Shown: piece by piece, positions 41,303 to 49,518 of the stretch
Layout of the letters: every line of letters starts with the position of its first letter
Numbering within the stretch: position 1 is the first letter of the stretch
Source of the DNA: CAXMMR01 sp965198995
Lineage (GTDB): Bacteria; Pseudomonadota; Alphaproteobacteria; Acetobacterales; Acetobacteraceae
DNA: 64,000 nucleotides
Assembly (NCBI GenBank): GCA_965198995.1
Contig: CBDAQG010000002.1
Coordinates: forward strand, 186,001 to 250,000
Direction: 5' to 3'
Position numbers and translations under genes: made by a program
Notes under the pieces: generated by a model
Seen by the model: the letters and a program-made list of their open reading frames with translations, nothing else
Told to the model about the DNA's origin: nothing
Database searches by the model: none

Positions 41303-42444
41303 AGCTTGATCAGGCAGGCGGCGCGAGGCGCCTCCGCGCCGTCGGTGAGCCACCAGTGTCGCACGGCGGCCAGCAGCTTGCCGACGGCCGGGCCGGGCGG
41401 CACGCCGAGGGCGAGCACGTCGCGGCCTTCCAGCGGGAAGAGCGGTTGCGGGGTTTGCAGCAGGCGGTGGGCGAGCTCGGGGTCGCCGCCGAGCCAGGCG
41501 CGGCCGGCGAGCAGGCTTGCCGGCGCCTCGGTTCGCAGGCGGCGCAGCTCGGCGGGGTCGGTGAGGCCGCTTAGCGGCGGTGCGCCGAGGGCGATCAGGC
41601 GGTCGCGCTCGGCGTTGGAGAGGTTGAGGCGGCGGGCGACGGCCAGGCCGGGCTCGGGCGTGAGGGCGGCGAGGCGGAGGATGGGGTCGGCGGGGGCGCC
41701 GAGCGCGACGAGACGGCGCAGGCGGTCGGGGTCGGCGTTCGGCAGGATGGCGTCCAGCACGGCCGTGGCCTGCATCAGCGCCGCCATCTCGCCGGCGCGC
41801 GGCTGTTCGAGCAGGCGCTTCAGCTCGCTCCAGACGCGCTCGGGCGAGAGGCGGGCGAGGCCGGGCACCCCGGCCTGGATGGCGGCGAGCGTTGCGGCGT
41901 CGGGGGCGTCGCGGCCGAAGCGGGCGAGGAAGCGGAAGAAGCGCAGGATGCGCAGGGTGTCCTCGGCGATGCGGCGGGGCGGCTCGCCGACGAAGCGGAG
42001 GCGGCCGGCCGCGAGGTCAGCCTGGCCGGCGAAGTAGTCGTGCACCTGGCCGTCGGCGGAGAGCGAGAGGGCGTTGATGGTGAAGTCCCGGCGCGCGGCG
42101 TCCTCGCGCCAGTCGGGGGTCCAGGTGACCTCGGCGTGGCGGCCGTCGGTGGTGGTGTCGCGGCGCAGGGTGGTCACCTCGACGGGGTGGCCGTCGCTGA
42201 GCGCGGTGACGGTGCCGTGGGCGAGGCCGGTCGGCAGCGCGCGCAGGCCGGCGGCGGCCAGGTGCTCGATCACGCGCTCGGGTGGGTCGGGTGTTGCGAG
42301 GTCGATGTCGGCGGGGGCGAGGCCGGCGAGGGCGTCGCGGACGCAGCCGCCGACCAGGCGGGCGCCGGGCAGGGCGGCGAGCACCGGGCGGAGCCAGGGC
42401 GTGGCGAGCAGGGCGGCGAGCCTGGCCTCAGCGTTGGGCGGCAT
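41251..42444 (-). CDS. CCA-adding tRNA nucleotidyltransferase / poly(A) polymerase family, repeat-derived tail
   Basis: A 397-residue class II nucleotidyltransferase. The N-terminal domain has LVGGCVRDALAG and the metal pair in ADIDLATPDPP, then DFTINALSLSADG and a neck region with EDTLRILRFFRFLARFG, all typical of CCA-adding enzymes of alphaproteobacteria. The C-terminal 14 residues (EEEFFFEKKNQKTSIR) come from the family B element and are not part of the family. The start overlaps the upstream membrane protein's end by 17 bp. Function: adds or repairs 3'-CCA on tRNA. Confidence 0.92.
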   Translation of the reverse strand: MPPNAEARLAALLATPWLRPVLAALPGARLVGGCVRDALAGLAPADIDLATPDPPERVIEHLAAAGLRALPTGLAHGTVTALSDGHPVEVTTLRRDTTTDGRHAEVTWTPDWREDAARRDFTINALSLSADGQVHDYFAGQADLAAGRLRFVGEPPRRIAEDTLRILRFFRFLARFGRDAPDAATLAAIQAGVPGLARLSPERVWSELKRLLEQPRAGEMAALMQATAVLDAILPNADPDRLRRLVALGAPADPILRLAALTPEPGLAVARRLNLSNAERDRLIALGAPPLSGLTDPAELRRLRTEAPASLLAGRAWLGGDPELAHRLLQTPQPLFPLEGRDVLALGVPPGPAVGKLLAAVRHWWLTDGAEAPRAACLIKLEEEFFFEKKNQKTSIR

Positions 42445-42826
42445 GGTCCGGCTCCGTGGCCGCGTGCCCCGGCACGATTGTGCTGGCGTGCCCTGGCACG
42501 ATTGTGCTGGCGTGCCCTGGCACGATTGTGCTGGCGTGCCCTGGCACGATTGTGCTGGCGTGCCCTGGCACGATTGTGCTGGCGTGCCCTGGCACGATTG
42601 TGCTGGCGTGCCCTGGCACGACCACACCGTTCTCGAGATGGGCCGGGACGTAGGGGCCGGCGCCGAGGTGGCGGTCGAGGGCGAGGATCACCACCGCGGC
42701 CATGACGCCGAGCAGGGCCAGAATCGCCGCCGCCAGGACGCGGCGCGAGGCGATGCGGGCGGACAGCCACCAGATCAGCAGGGCCGCCACCGGGACGGCG
42801 AACAGCGCCAGCTCGCCGAAGCGCAT
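42428..42826 (-). CDS. Small two-helix membrane protein with VPGHASTI octapeptide repeats
   Basis: A 132-residue protein. Two helices (LALFAVPVAALLIWWL and VLAAAILALLGVMAAVVILAL) fill the first 50 residues, the size and position of DUF6111-like proteins next to NUDIX and CCA genes. The C-terminal half is an eight-residue unit VPGHASTI repeated about 6.5 times, encoded by a 24-bp minisatellite. The start is TGATG-coupled to the NUDIX stop. The tail lies after the second helix; which side of the membrane is not clear. Confidence 0.7.
   Translation of the reverse strand: MRFGELALFAVPVAALLIWWLSARIASRRVLAAAILALLGVMAAVVILALDRHLGAGPYVPAHLENGVVVPGHASTIVPGHASTIVPGHASTIVPGHASTIVPGHASTIVPGHASTIVPGHAATEPDHAAQR
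42464..42621. repeat. 24-bp in-frame minisatellite, about 6.6 copies
   Basis: Units of GTGCCCTGGCACGATTGTGC plus TGGC, starting at 42464 and every 24 bp to 42608, almost identical. Each unit holds the small palindrome GTGCC-2-GGCAC. Because 24 is a multiple of three, copy number changes keep the frame of the membrane protein. Confidence 0.93.
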
Positions 42827-43449
42827 CAGGCGCGCGCCTGGTCGGGACTGGCGACGGCGCGCAGGCGGGCGGCGAGGTCGACCAGGATGTGGGCGGTGAC
42901 GCCCCAGATGTAGTGCTCGGGGTGCGGCCAGACCCAGAAATGGCGGGTGGTGCCGCCGATGTCGAGCTGGCCGCGGGCGGGGTTCGCGGCGTCGAGCAGG
43001 GTGGCGAGCGGGAGTTGGAAGATCGCCGCCACCTCGAGCGGCGCCGCCTCGTAGAGGCCGCCGGGCTCGACGATGCCGAGCACCGGGGTGATGCGGAAGC
43101 CGGTGCCGGTGATGGTTTCGGGGAGGCGGCCGACCAGCTCGACGCGGCTGGGATCGAGCGCGATCTCCTCGTGCGCCTCCCGCAGGGCGGCCGCTTCGGG
43201 GTCGGCGTCGCCGGGGTCGATGCGGCCGCCGGGAAAGGCGACCTGGCCGCTGTGGCGGCGCAGGCTGGCGTGACGGCGGGTGAGCAGAACGCCGGGCTCG
43301 GGGCCGGGGACCAGGGCGACCAGCACGGCGGCCGGGACCAGGGCGGCGGTGTCATCCGGCGCGGCGTGGACTTCGCGGCTGTCGTCCGCGGCGGATCGGG
43401 CCGCCTCGGCGCGACGGGACAGCCGGGCGCGCAGCTCGTCGCGCGTCAC
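42826..43449 (-). CDS. NUDIX hydrolase, CoA pyrophosphatase type (NudL-like)
   Basis: A 207-residue NUDIX protein. The Nudix box runs GGRIDPGDADPEAAALREAHEEI (23 positions, all key G, R, E residues present). The flanking LLTRRHASLRRHSGQVAFPGG and the late WPHPEHYIWGVTAHIL match the CoA pyrophosphatase subgroup, which cleaves CoA to 4'-phosphopantetheine and 3',5'-ADP. It sits in a tight minus-strand run with DUF1285 upstream and the membrane protein and CCA enzyme downstream. Confidence 0.92.
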   Translation of the reverse strand: MTRDELRARLSRRAEAARSAADDSREVHAAPDDTAALVPAAVLVALVPGPEPGVLLTRRHASLRRHSGQVAFPGGRIDPGDADPEAAALREAHEEIALDPSRVELVGRLPETITGTGFRITPVLGIVEPGGLYEAAPLEVAAIFQLPLATLLDAANPARGQLDIGGTTRHFWVWPHPEHYIWGVTAHILVDLAARLRAVASPDQARA

Positions 43450-43464
43450 TGCGCCGCGGCCCGG

Positions 43465-44343
43465 TCAGTCGAGCTCGCCGAACTCGGGCGATTCGGACTC
43501 GGGCGATCCAGCGTCGGAGAGTTCCAGCTCGGACTCCTCCAGCTCGGTCTCCTCTAACTCGGGGTCCTCCAGTTCGGGGGGCAGGTCGCCGAGGGCGAAG
43601 AAGCGGCGGTTGCTCCACACGCCGAGCTTGGGGATGCCGGCGACGATCTCGGGCACGGCGAGGGCGACGAGCTCGTAGTAGACGGCGCGGCTGATGCGGG
43701 CCTCGAGCGGCGGTGCGCCCGGCTCGCAGCCGGCATGGATGACGATGTAGGGGGTGGGGTCGCCGAGCTGGCCGGCATGGCTGACGCGGATCGCGTGCTC
43801 GGGGCCGGCGGTGACGCACTGGTCGACATTGGTGCGGAAGCTCAGCACCTGGTCGCGGCCGTGGCCGGACCATTCGAGCTCGCCGGCGATCCACGGCGTG
43901 TCCTCGACCTCGATGCGGCCGCGCTCGGCGGGGGTCTCCAGCCAGAACGCGCCGTCGGCGGTGCGGCGGAGCACGGAGGAGAACAGGCAGACGAGCTCCT
44001 TACGCAGGATCGGCGTGCCGCGATAGAGCCAGGTGCCGTCGCGCTGGACCAGGAACGGCAGGTCGCCGCACTCCGTTCGGACGCGGGTCGGCGCCGCGGC
44101 GCCCGGTGTCAGCGCCTGGCGTGACGCTGGGCCGGCAACCAGGTCGGCCGCTCCTGGGCGCTTGGCCTGCATTGGCTGATCGGGGTCCGCGGCCAGGATG
44201 GGCCGATCTGGGCCCGCGGCCAGGATGGGCCGATCTGGGCCCGCGGCCAGGATGGGCCGATCTGGGCCCGCGGCCCAAATGGGCCGATCTGGGCTCGTGG
44301 CCCGCATGGGCCGATCGCGCCTGGCTTCGTTCACAAGCATCAC
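43465..44343 (-). CDS. DUF1285 protein with minisatellite N-terminus and acidic tail
   Basis: A 292-residue protein. Residues about 90-245 are DUF1285: ECGDLPFLVQRDGTWLYRGTPI, CLFSSVLRRTADGAFWLETP, ERGRIEVEDTPWIAGELEW and QVLSFRTNVDQCVTAGPEHAI. The first 60 residues are a nine-residue unit (AAGPDRPIL and variants) repeated about five times from a 27-bp minisatellite, which the family lacks. The C-terminus is a glutamate-rich tail (ELEDPELEETELEESELEL). Normal members are about 180-200 residues. Function unknown; the gene is usually beside NUDIX and CCA genes, as here. The actual start could lie after the repeat. Confidence 0.85.
   Translation of the reverse strand: MMLVNEARRDRPMRATSPDRPIWAAGPDRPILAAGPDRPILAAGPDRPILAADPDQPMQAKRPGAADLVAGPASRQALTPGAAAPTRVRTECGDLPFLVQRDGTWLYRGTPILRKELVCLFSSVLRRTADGAFWLETPAERGRIEVEDTPWIAGELEWSGHGRDQVLSFRTNVDQCVTAGPEHAIRVSHAGQLGDPTPYIVIHAGCEPGAPPLEARISRAVYYELVALAVPEIVAGIPKLGVWSNRRFFALGDLPPELEDPELEETELEESELELSDAGSPESESPEFGELD
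44171..44305. repeat. 27-bp in-frame minisatellite, 5 copies
   Basis: Five 27-bp units (core ATGGGCCGATCTGGGCCCGC) starting at 44171, 44198, 44225, 44252 and 44279. The three central units are almost identical. The unit length preserves the DUF1285 frame. It contains the palindrome GGGCCC. Confidence 0.92.
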
Positions 44344-44469
44344 TCCAGCGCCGGCAGTCCCGGCGTCGCCGTGATATAGGAAGGCGATCCGGGTTGATCA
44401 AAGTCCGGCCGGCGGCAAATCATGCGGGTGCCAGCGAACACGGGCTCGCTCGCCGGGGAGGGTCCATCG

Positions 44470-45504
44470 ATGCGCGACGAGGTGCTGGCCGGGCCCGAGG
44501 CTTTGCCGGCTGGGGCCGGGGCTTTGCCGGCCGGAGACGTGCTGGCGGAGGCGGCGGCGCTCGGCGAGCGGCTGGCGGCGGCGCGGGCGGCGATCGGGCG
44601 GGTGGTGATCGGCCAGCAGGCGGCGGTGGAGCAGGTGCTGCTCTGCCTGCTCAGCGGCGGCCATGCGCTGCTGGTCGGCGTGCCGGGCCTGGGCAAGACG
44701 CTGCTGGTGGAGACGCTCGGCACCGTGCTTGGGCTGGCGTCGCGGCGGGTGCAGTTCACCCCCGACCTGATGCCGGCCGACATCACCGGCAGCGAGGTGC
44801 TGGACGACGAGGCGGGGCGGCGGGCGTTCCGCTTCGTGCCCGGGCCGGTGTTCTGCCAGTTGCTGATGGCCGACGAGATCAACCGGGCGAGCCCGCGCAC
44901 CCAGTCGGCGCTGCTGCAGGCGATGGCCGAGAAGCGGGTCGCGGTCGGCGGCGTCGATCATCCGCTGCCGGCGCCGTTCCACGTGCTGGCGACGCAGAAC
45001 CCGCTGGAGCAGGAGGGGACCTACCCGCTGCCGGAGGCGCAGCTCGACCGGTTTCTGCTGCAGGTGGAGATCGGCTACCCGTCGCTCGCCGACGAGTGGG
45101 CGATGCTGCTGGCGACCACCGGGGCGCAGGCGGCCGTGGCGGCGCCGGTGCTCGACGCGGCGTCGCTGCTTGGGGCGCAGGCGCTGGTGCGGCGGATGCC
45201 GATCGGGCAGAGCGTCGTCGAGGCGATCCTGGCGCTGGTGCGCGGGGCGCGGCCGGAGAGCGCGGCCGAGCCCTCGATCCGCCGGCAGGTGGCGTGGGGG
45301 CCGGGTCCGCGGGCGGCGCAGGCGCTGATGCTGGCGAGCCGGGCGCGGGCGCTGCTGGACGGCCGGTATGCGCCGAGCGTGGAGGACGTGGCGGCGCTGG
45401 CGCGGCCGGCGCTGATGCATCGCATGGCGCTGAGCTTTGCCGCCCGCGCCGACGGGGTCGTCCTGCCGGACGTCGTCGACGGGCTGGTCCGACGGCTGCG
45501 TTGA
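44470..45504 (+). CDS. MoxR-family AAA+ ATPase
   Basis: A 344-residue AAA+ ATPase. Walker A is GVPGLGKT, Walker B QLLMADEINRASPRTQ, sensor-type ATQNPLEQEGTYPLPEAQLDRF and a C-terminal lid. It begins the widely conserved MoxR-DUF58-VWA operon, thought to fold or activate periplasmic and envelope proteins. It is a different MoxR subgroup from the CbbQ-like ATPase at 5.9 kb. The ATG at 44470 has GGGGAGG about 10 bases ahead; the frame is open to 44422. The start has a small GALPAG duplication. Confidence 0.93.
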   Translation: MRDEVLAGPEALPAGAGALPAGDVLAEAAALGERLAAARAAIGRVVIGQQAAVEQVLLCLLSGGHALLVGVPGLGKTLLVETLGTVLGLASRRVQFTPDLMPADITGSEVLDDEAGRRAFRFVPGPVFCQLLMADEINRASPRTQSALLQAMAEKRVAVGGVDHPLPAPFHVLATQNPLEQEGTYPLPEAQLDRFLLQVEIGYPSLADEWAMLLATTGAQAAVAAPVLDAASLLGAQALVRRMPIGQSVVEAILALVRGARPESAAEPSIRRQVAWGPGPRAAQALMLASRARALLDGRYAPSVEDVAALARPALMHRMALSFAARADGVVLPDVVDGLVRRLR

Positions 45505-45555
45505 GCTTGCTCCGTTGAGCCTGGTGCGTTGAGCCTACTCGGTTGAGCCTCGCGC
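45500..45555. repeat. 14-bp tandem repeat at the MoxR-DUF58 junction, 4 copies
   Basis: Four 14-bp units beginning GTTGAGC (45500, 45514, 45528, 45542). Each carries TTGA, the coupled stop/start tetranucleotide: the first contains the MoxR stop and the last the TTG start of the DUF58 gene. The junction itself has been amplified. Confidence 0.88.
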
Positions 45556-46484
45556 GTGAGGCCGAGGCGCTCGGGGCGCGGTTTCCGCCGTTGCTGCTGG
45601 CGGCCGAGCGGGTGGCGGCGACGGTGGCGCAGGGGGTGCACGGCCGGCGCCGGCCGGGGCAGGGCGACAGCTTCTGGCAGTATCGGCCGTTCACGTCCGG
45701 CGACGCGCCGGCGCGCATCGACTGGCGGCGCTCGGCGCGCGGCGACCGGCTGTATGTGCGCGAGACCGAATGGGAGGCGGCGGAGACGCTCTGCCTGTGG
45801 AGCGACGGCTCGCCGCGGATGGCCTGGCGCTCGGCGGCGCGCCTGCCCGAGAAGCGCGAGCGGGCGGACCTGCTGATGCTGGCGGTGGGCGCGCTGGCGC
45901 TGCGCGCGGGCGAGCGGCTGCGGCTGGCGGGCCTGGCTGGGCACAGCTTCTTTGGCCGCGGCGCGCTGGAGCGCGTGCTGCAGGCCCAGGGCAGGGCCCA
46001 GGGCGGAACCCAGGGCGGAACCCAGGGCGGAACCCAGGGCGGAACCCAGGGCGGGGCCCAGGGCGGGACAGGTGACGGGCTGCCCAGCCCGGCGAGCGTT
46101 CCGGCCGATGCGCGCGTGCTGCTGGTCAGCGATTTTCTTGCGCCCGAGGCGGAGCTCAGCGTGCTGATCGCCGGGCTGGCGGCGCGGCCGGCGGGCGGGT
46201 GCCTCCTGCAGGTGCTGGATCCGGCCGAGGTGGAGCTGCCCTATGCCGGGCGGGTGCGGTTTCGCGGCCTGGCGGGCGAGGCGAGCCGGCTGGTGCCGCG
46301 GGTGGAGGCGCTGCGCGAGCGCTACCGGGCGGCGTTGGCCGAGCGGCAGGCGATGCTGGCGCGGCTGGCCGGACAGGCCGGCTTCGGGTTTGCAACCCAT
46401 GTCACGTCGGTGCCGCCAGAGCGGGCGGTGCTGGCAGTGCACCTGGCCTTGTCGGCGCGCCGCTTGCCGGCCTCGCCCGGGTGA
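45543..46484 (+). CDS. DUF58 protein with GGTQ repeat insert
   Basis: A 313-residue DUF58 protein with TTG start. The defining block is SFWQYRPFTSGDAPARIDWRRSARGDRLYVRETEWE; the VWA-like core follows (LCLWSDGSPRM). Residues about 150-178 are a repeat of GGTQ (12-bp unit, about 45981-46070) inserted between domain segments and not seen in the family. It works with the MoxR ATPase. Its stop overlaps the next start (GTGA). Confidence 0.9.
   Translation: MSLAREAEALGARFPPLLLAAERVAATVAQGVHGRRRPGQGDSFWQYRPFTSGDAPARIDWRRSARGDRLYVRETEWEAAETLCLWSDGSPRMAWRSAARLPEKRERADLLMLAVGALALRAGERLRLAGLAGHSFFGRGALERVLQAQGRAQGGTQGGTQGGTQGGTQGGAQGGTGDGLPSPASVPADARVLLVSDFLAPEAELSVLIAGLAARPAGGCLLQVLDPAEVELPYAGRVRFRGLAGEASRLVPRVEALRERYRAALAERQAMLARLAGQAGFGFATHVTSVPPERAVLAVHLALSARRLPASPG
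45981..46070. repeat. 12-bp in-frame minisatellite in the DUF58 gene
   Basis: About six copies of CAGGGCGGAACC and variants encoding QGGT. The length is a multiple of three, so the frame is kept. Confidence 0.88.
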
Positions 46485-49435
46485 GCTTTGCCGCGCCATG
46501 GGTGCTGCTGGCGCTGCTGCTGCTGCCGGGGCTGTGGTGGCTGCTGCGGGCCAGCCCGCCGGCGGTGCGCGAGCAGCTGTTCCCGGCACTCGGCCTGCTC
46601 AGCGGGCTGAAGCTCGAGGAGCAGACGCCGGCGCGCACGCCGCCCTGGCTGCTGGCGCTGCGGCTGGCGGCGGCGGCGGCGGTGATCGTCGGGCTGGCCG
46701 GGCCGGTGCGGCCGGCGGCGCGGCTGGGGCTCGCCGGGCGCGGGCCGCTGCTGCTGGTGATCGACACCGGCTGGGCGGCGGCGGCGGACTGGCCGGCGCG
46801 GCTGCAGGCGGCTGGCGCCCTGCTCGACGAGGCGGCGCAGCAGGGCCGGCCGGTGCGGCTGCTGACGACGGCGGCGGACGGCGACGGCGCGCCGCCGCGG
46901 CTTGGCCCGACGCAGAGCGTCGCGGCGCTGCGGCCGGTGCTGGCGGCGCTGCGGCCGGCGAGCTGGCCGGTGGACCGGCAAGCGGCGCTGCGGGCGCTGG
47001 ACGCCGCGCCCGCCGGCGGCCCGGTCGCCTACCTGGATGACGGGGTGGACACGCCCGGCCGCGACGCCTTTGCCCGCCGCCTCGCCGCGATCGGGCCGGT
47101 GGAGGAACTGCGCGCGGTGAACCCGGGCGCGCTGCTGCTCGGCGTCAGCGTCGCCGGCGACGCGCTGGTGGCCAGGCTGCGCGGCTTGCCGGCGCGGACG
47201 GCGCGGCGGTTCGACGTGCTGGGCCGCGCCGACGACGACACCGTGCTGGCGCGACGGCCGATCAGCCTGCCGGCCGGGGCGGCGAGCGGCGAGGTGGCCT
47301 TCAGCCTGCCGGCCGAGCTGCGCAACCGGCTGGGCCGCTTCACCCTGGCGGCTGCAAGCCAGGCTGGGACCGGAGAGATTGGGACCGGAGAGATTGGGAC
47401 CGGAGAGATCGGGGCCGGGGAGATCGGGGCGATCGCCTCGGCCGGCGCGGTCGCGCTGCTGGACGAGGGCGACCGGCGCCGCCCGGTCGGCCTGGTCTCG
47501 GCGGGCGACGCCGACGAGGCGCCGCTGACCGGCTCGCTCTACTACCTGCAGCGGGCCCTGGCGCCGCTCGCCGAGCTGCGCCAGGGGTCGCTCGCCACGC
47601 TGCTGGCGCGGCCGCTCGCCATGCTGGTGCTGACCGGGCCGGTGCCGCGCGCGGAGGGGGACGCGCTGCAGGCCTGGGTGCGGCGCGGCGGCCTGCTGCT
47701 GCGCTTCGCCTATCCGGGGCTGAGCGACGCCGCGGCCAGTTCTGGCGCGCTCGATGCTGGCGCGCTCGATGCTGGCGCGCTTGATGCCGGCGCGCTCGAT
47801 GCCGGAGCGGCCAACCCGGGCGCGACCGACCCGGGTGCGGCCAACCCGGGCGCGACCGACGCCAGCACCGCCAACACGGCACTGCTGCCGGTGCGGCTGC
47901 TGTCCGGCGACCGGCAGCTCGGCGGCACGATGTCGTGGAGCGCGCCGCAGCATCTGGCCGGCTTTCCCGCCCATGCGCCGTTCGCCGGCTTGGCGGTGCC
48001 GGGCGACGTCACGGTCAGCCGGCAGGTGCTGGCCGCGCCCTCGCCGGAGCTCGACGCCAGGAGCTGGGCGCGGCTCGCCGACGGCACGCCGCTGGTGACT
48101 TCGGCCGCGCTCGGCGCCGGGCACGTGGTGCTGGTGCACGTCACCGCCGGCGCCGACTGGTCCAACCTGCCGCTCTCGGGGCTGTTTCCGCGCCTGCTGG
48201 AGCGGCTGCTGCGGCTCAGCGTCGGCGTCGGTGACGCGGGCGGCAGCTCGGCGGGCGCCGCGGGTCGCGTGGGCAGCGGCGCGCGGACGCTGGTGCCAGT
48301 GCTGGCGTTGGACGGCGGCGGCGTGCTCGGGCCGCCGGGGCCGGCGGCGAGCGTGGTCGAGGCGGGGCTGCTGGCCGGCACCGCGATCTCGCCGCAGCAT
48401 CCGCCCGGCCTCTACGCGCCGCCGGGCAGCAGCGGCGTCGTCCAGCGCCAGGCGCTCAACCTCGCTTCGGCGACGCCGCTCGCCGCGGCGCCGGCGGTGC
48501 CGGGCGCGGCCGTGCGCGGCCTGCAGCTCGGCGCCGCGCGGCCGTTCGGGCCGTGGCTGGTCGGCGCCGCGCTGGCGCTGCTCAGCCTCGACATGTTGGC
48601 CTCGCTGGCGTTGCGCGGCGTGCTGGTCGGCGTCCGCGCGGCAGCGCTCGGCCTGGTCCTGCTGGCGCTGGTCGCGCCGGCGCACGCGCAGCCGACCTCG
48701 GCGCAAGCGACGCCGGGGCAGCCAACCTCGGCGCAAGCGACGCCGGGGCAGCCAACCTCGGCGCAAGCGACGCCGGGGCAGCCGACCTCGGGGCAACTGA
48801 CGCCGGGGCAACCCTCGCCGGCGTTGGCGACCCACCTGGCCTATGTCGAAACCGGCGACGAGGCGGTCGACCGGGTGGTGCAGGAGGGCCTCGACGGGCT
48901 GTCGCAGGTCGTCAACGCGCGCACCTCGGCGCAGCTCGCCGAGCCAATGGCGGTGCGGCCCGGACGCGACGAGCTGGCCTACTACCCGATGCTCTACTGG
49001 GCGGTGACGGCGAGCACTGCGCCCGACCCGGCGATGGTCGCGGCGCTGAACGACTACATGGCGCATGGCGGCCTGCTGGTGATCGACACCAGGGGCGGCG
49101 ACGAGGCGATGGGGGGCGCGGATGCCGGGTTCGGCGATGTCGGCGGCGAGGCGCTGCGACGGCTTGGCGACGCCCTGCACGTGCCGCCGCTGACGCCGCT
49201 CTCGATCGACCACGTGCTGGCGCGCAGCTTCTACCTGCTGCGCGAGTACCCCGGCCGGGTGGTCGGCGACCCGGTGTGGGTGGCGCGCGACGCGGCGGCG
49301 GGACGCGACGACGACAGCGTGAGCCCGCTGGTGGTCGGCGCCAATGACTGGGCGGGCGCCTGGGCGGTGGACAGCGCCGGCCAGCCGCTGTTCGAGGTGG
49401 TGCCAGGGGGCAGCGAGCAGCGCGAACGGGAGTGA
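46481..49435 (+). CDS. BatA/DUF4159 large membrane protein, C-terminal frameshift
   Basis: A 984-residue protein from the GTG at 46481. The N-terminus is the BatA/aerotolerance membrane pair (SFAAPWVLLALLLLPGLWWLL, LRLAAAAAVIVGLAGPV) followed by a degenerate VWA region. Residues about 750-984 are DUF4159: THLAYVETGDEAVDRVVQEGL, YYPMLYWAV, LLVIDTRGGDE and LARSFYLLREYPGRVVG. Three in-frame minisatellites interrupt it. The frame ends EQRERE-stop, but the family's usual end (MYALTGNYKRDQVHADEIL) lies just beyond in another frame (to 49518), so about 28 residues are lost by a frameshift near 49420-49432. It is the third gene of the MoxR operon. Confidence 0.88.
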   Translation: MSFAAPWVLLALLLLPGLWWLLRASPPAVREQLFPALGLLSGLKLEEQTPARTPPWLLALRLAAAAAVIVGLAGPVRPAARLGLAGRGPLLLVIDTGWAAAADWPARLQAAGALLDEAAQQGRPVRLLTTAADGDGAPPRLGPTQSVAALRPVLAALRPASWPVDRQAALRALDAAPAGGPVAYLDDGVDTPGRDAFARRLAAIGPVEELRAVNPGALLLGVSVAGDALVARLRGLPARTARRFDVLGRADDDTVLARRPISLPAGAASGEVAFSLPAELRNRLGRFTLAAASQAGTGEIGTGEIGTGEIGAGEIGAIASAGAVALLDEGDRRRPVGLVSAGDADEAPLTGSLYYLQRALAPLAELRQGSLATLLARPLAMLVLTGPVPRAEGDALQAWVRRGGLLLRFAYPGLSDAAASSGALDAGALDAGALDAGALDAGAANPGATDPGAANPGATDASTANTALLPVRLLSGDRQLGGTMSWSAPQHLAGFPAHAPFAGLAVPGDVTVSRQVLAAPSPELDARSWARLADGTPLVTSAALGAGHVVLVHVTAGADWSNLPLSGLFPRLLERLLRLSVGVGDAGGSSAGAAGRVGSGARTLVPVLALDGGGVLGPPGPAASVVEAGLLAGTAISPQHPPGLYAPPGSSGVVQRQALNLASATPLAAAPAVPGAAVRGLQLGAARPFGPWLVGAALALLSLDMLASLALRGVLVGVRAAALGLVLLALVAPAHAQPTSAQATPGQPTSAQATPGQPTSAQATPGQPTSGQLTPGQPSPALATHLAYVETGDEAVDRVVQEGLDGLSQVVNARTSAQLAEPMAVRPGRDELAYYPMLYWAVTASTAPDPAMVAALNDYMAHGGLLVIDTRGGDEAMGGADAGFGDVGGEALRRLGDALHVPPLTPLSIDHVLARSFYLLREYPGRVVGDPVWVARDAAAGRDDDSVSPLVVGANDWAGAWAVDSAGQPLFEVVPGGSEQRERE
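47370..47430. repeat. 15-bp in-frame minisatellite (GTGEI)
   Basis: About four copies of ACCGGAGAGATTGGG and variants, encoding GTGEIGTGEIGTGEIGAGEI. In the DUF4159 gene, between the VWA-like region and the later domains. Confidence 0.85.
47740..47875. repeat. 15-bp in-frame minisatellite (GALDA / GATDP)
   Basis: Nine or so copies of a 15-bp unit around GGCGCGCTCGATGCT, drifting to GGAGCGGCCAACCCG and GGCGCGACCGACCCG. Encodes GALDA repeats, then GAANP/GATDP. Confidence 0.88.
48692..48818. repeat. 30-bp in-frame minisatellite (QPTSAQATPG)
   Basis: About four copies of a 30-bp unit encoding the decapeptide QPTSAQATPG. The first three are nearly identical; the fourth has diverged. It forms a linker between the last membrane helix and the DUF4159 domain. 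Confidence 0.92.
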
Positions 49436-49518
49436 ATTTGGTGATGTACGCGCTGACCGGGAACTATAAGCGCGACCAGGTGCACGCGGATGAGATCCTG
49501 AAGCGGTTGCAGCAGTGA
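49436..49518 (+). pseudogene. Out-of-frame C-terminal tail of the DUF4159 gene
   Basis: In the frame one base off the gene above, RTGVNLVMYALTGNYKRDQ and HADEILKRLQQ are encoded up to a TGA at 49516-49518. This is the normal C-terminus of DUF4159 proteins, cut from the main frame by a one-base loss (or two-base gain) just upstream. Confidence 0.8.

Noticed and set aside
42464..44305. Regular repeats that resemble a CRISPR array
   Set aside because: The units are contiguous with no unique spacers, 24-27 bp long and in frame with proteins; no cas genes are present.
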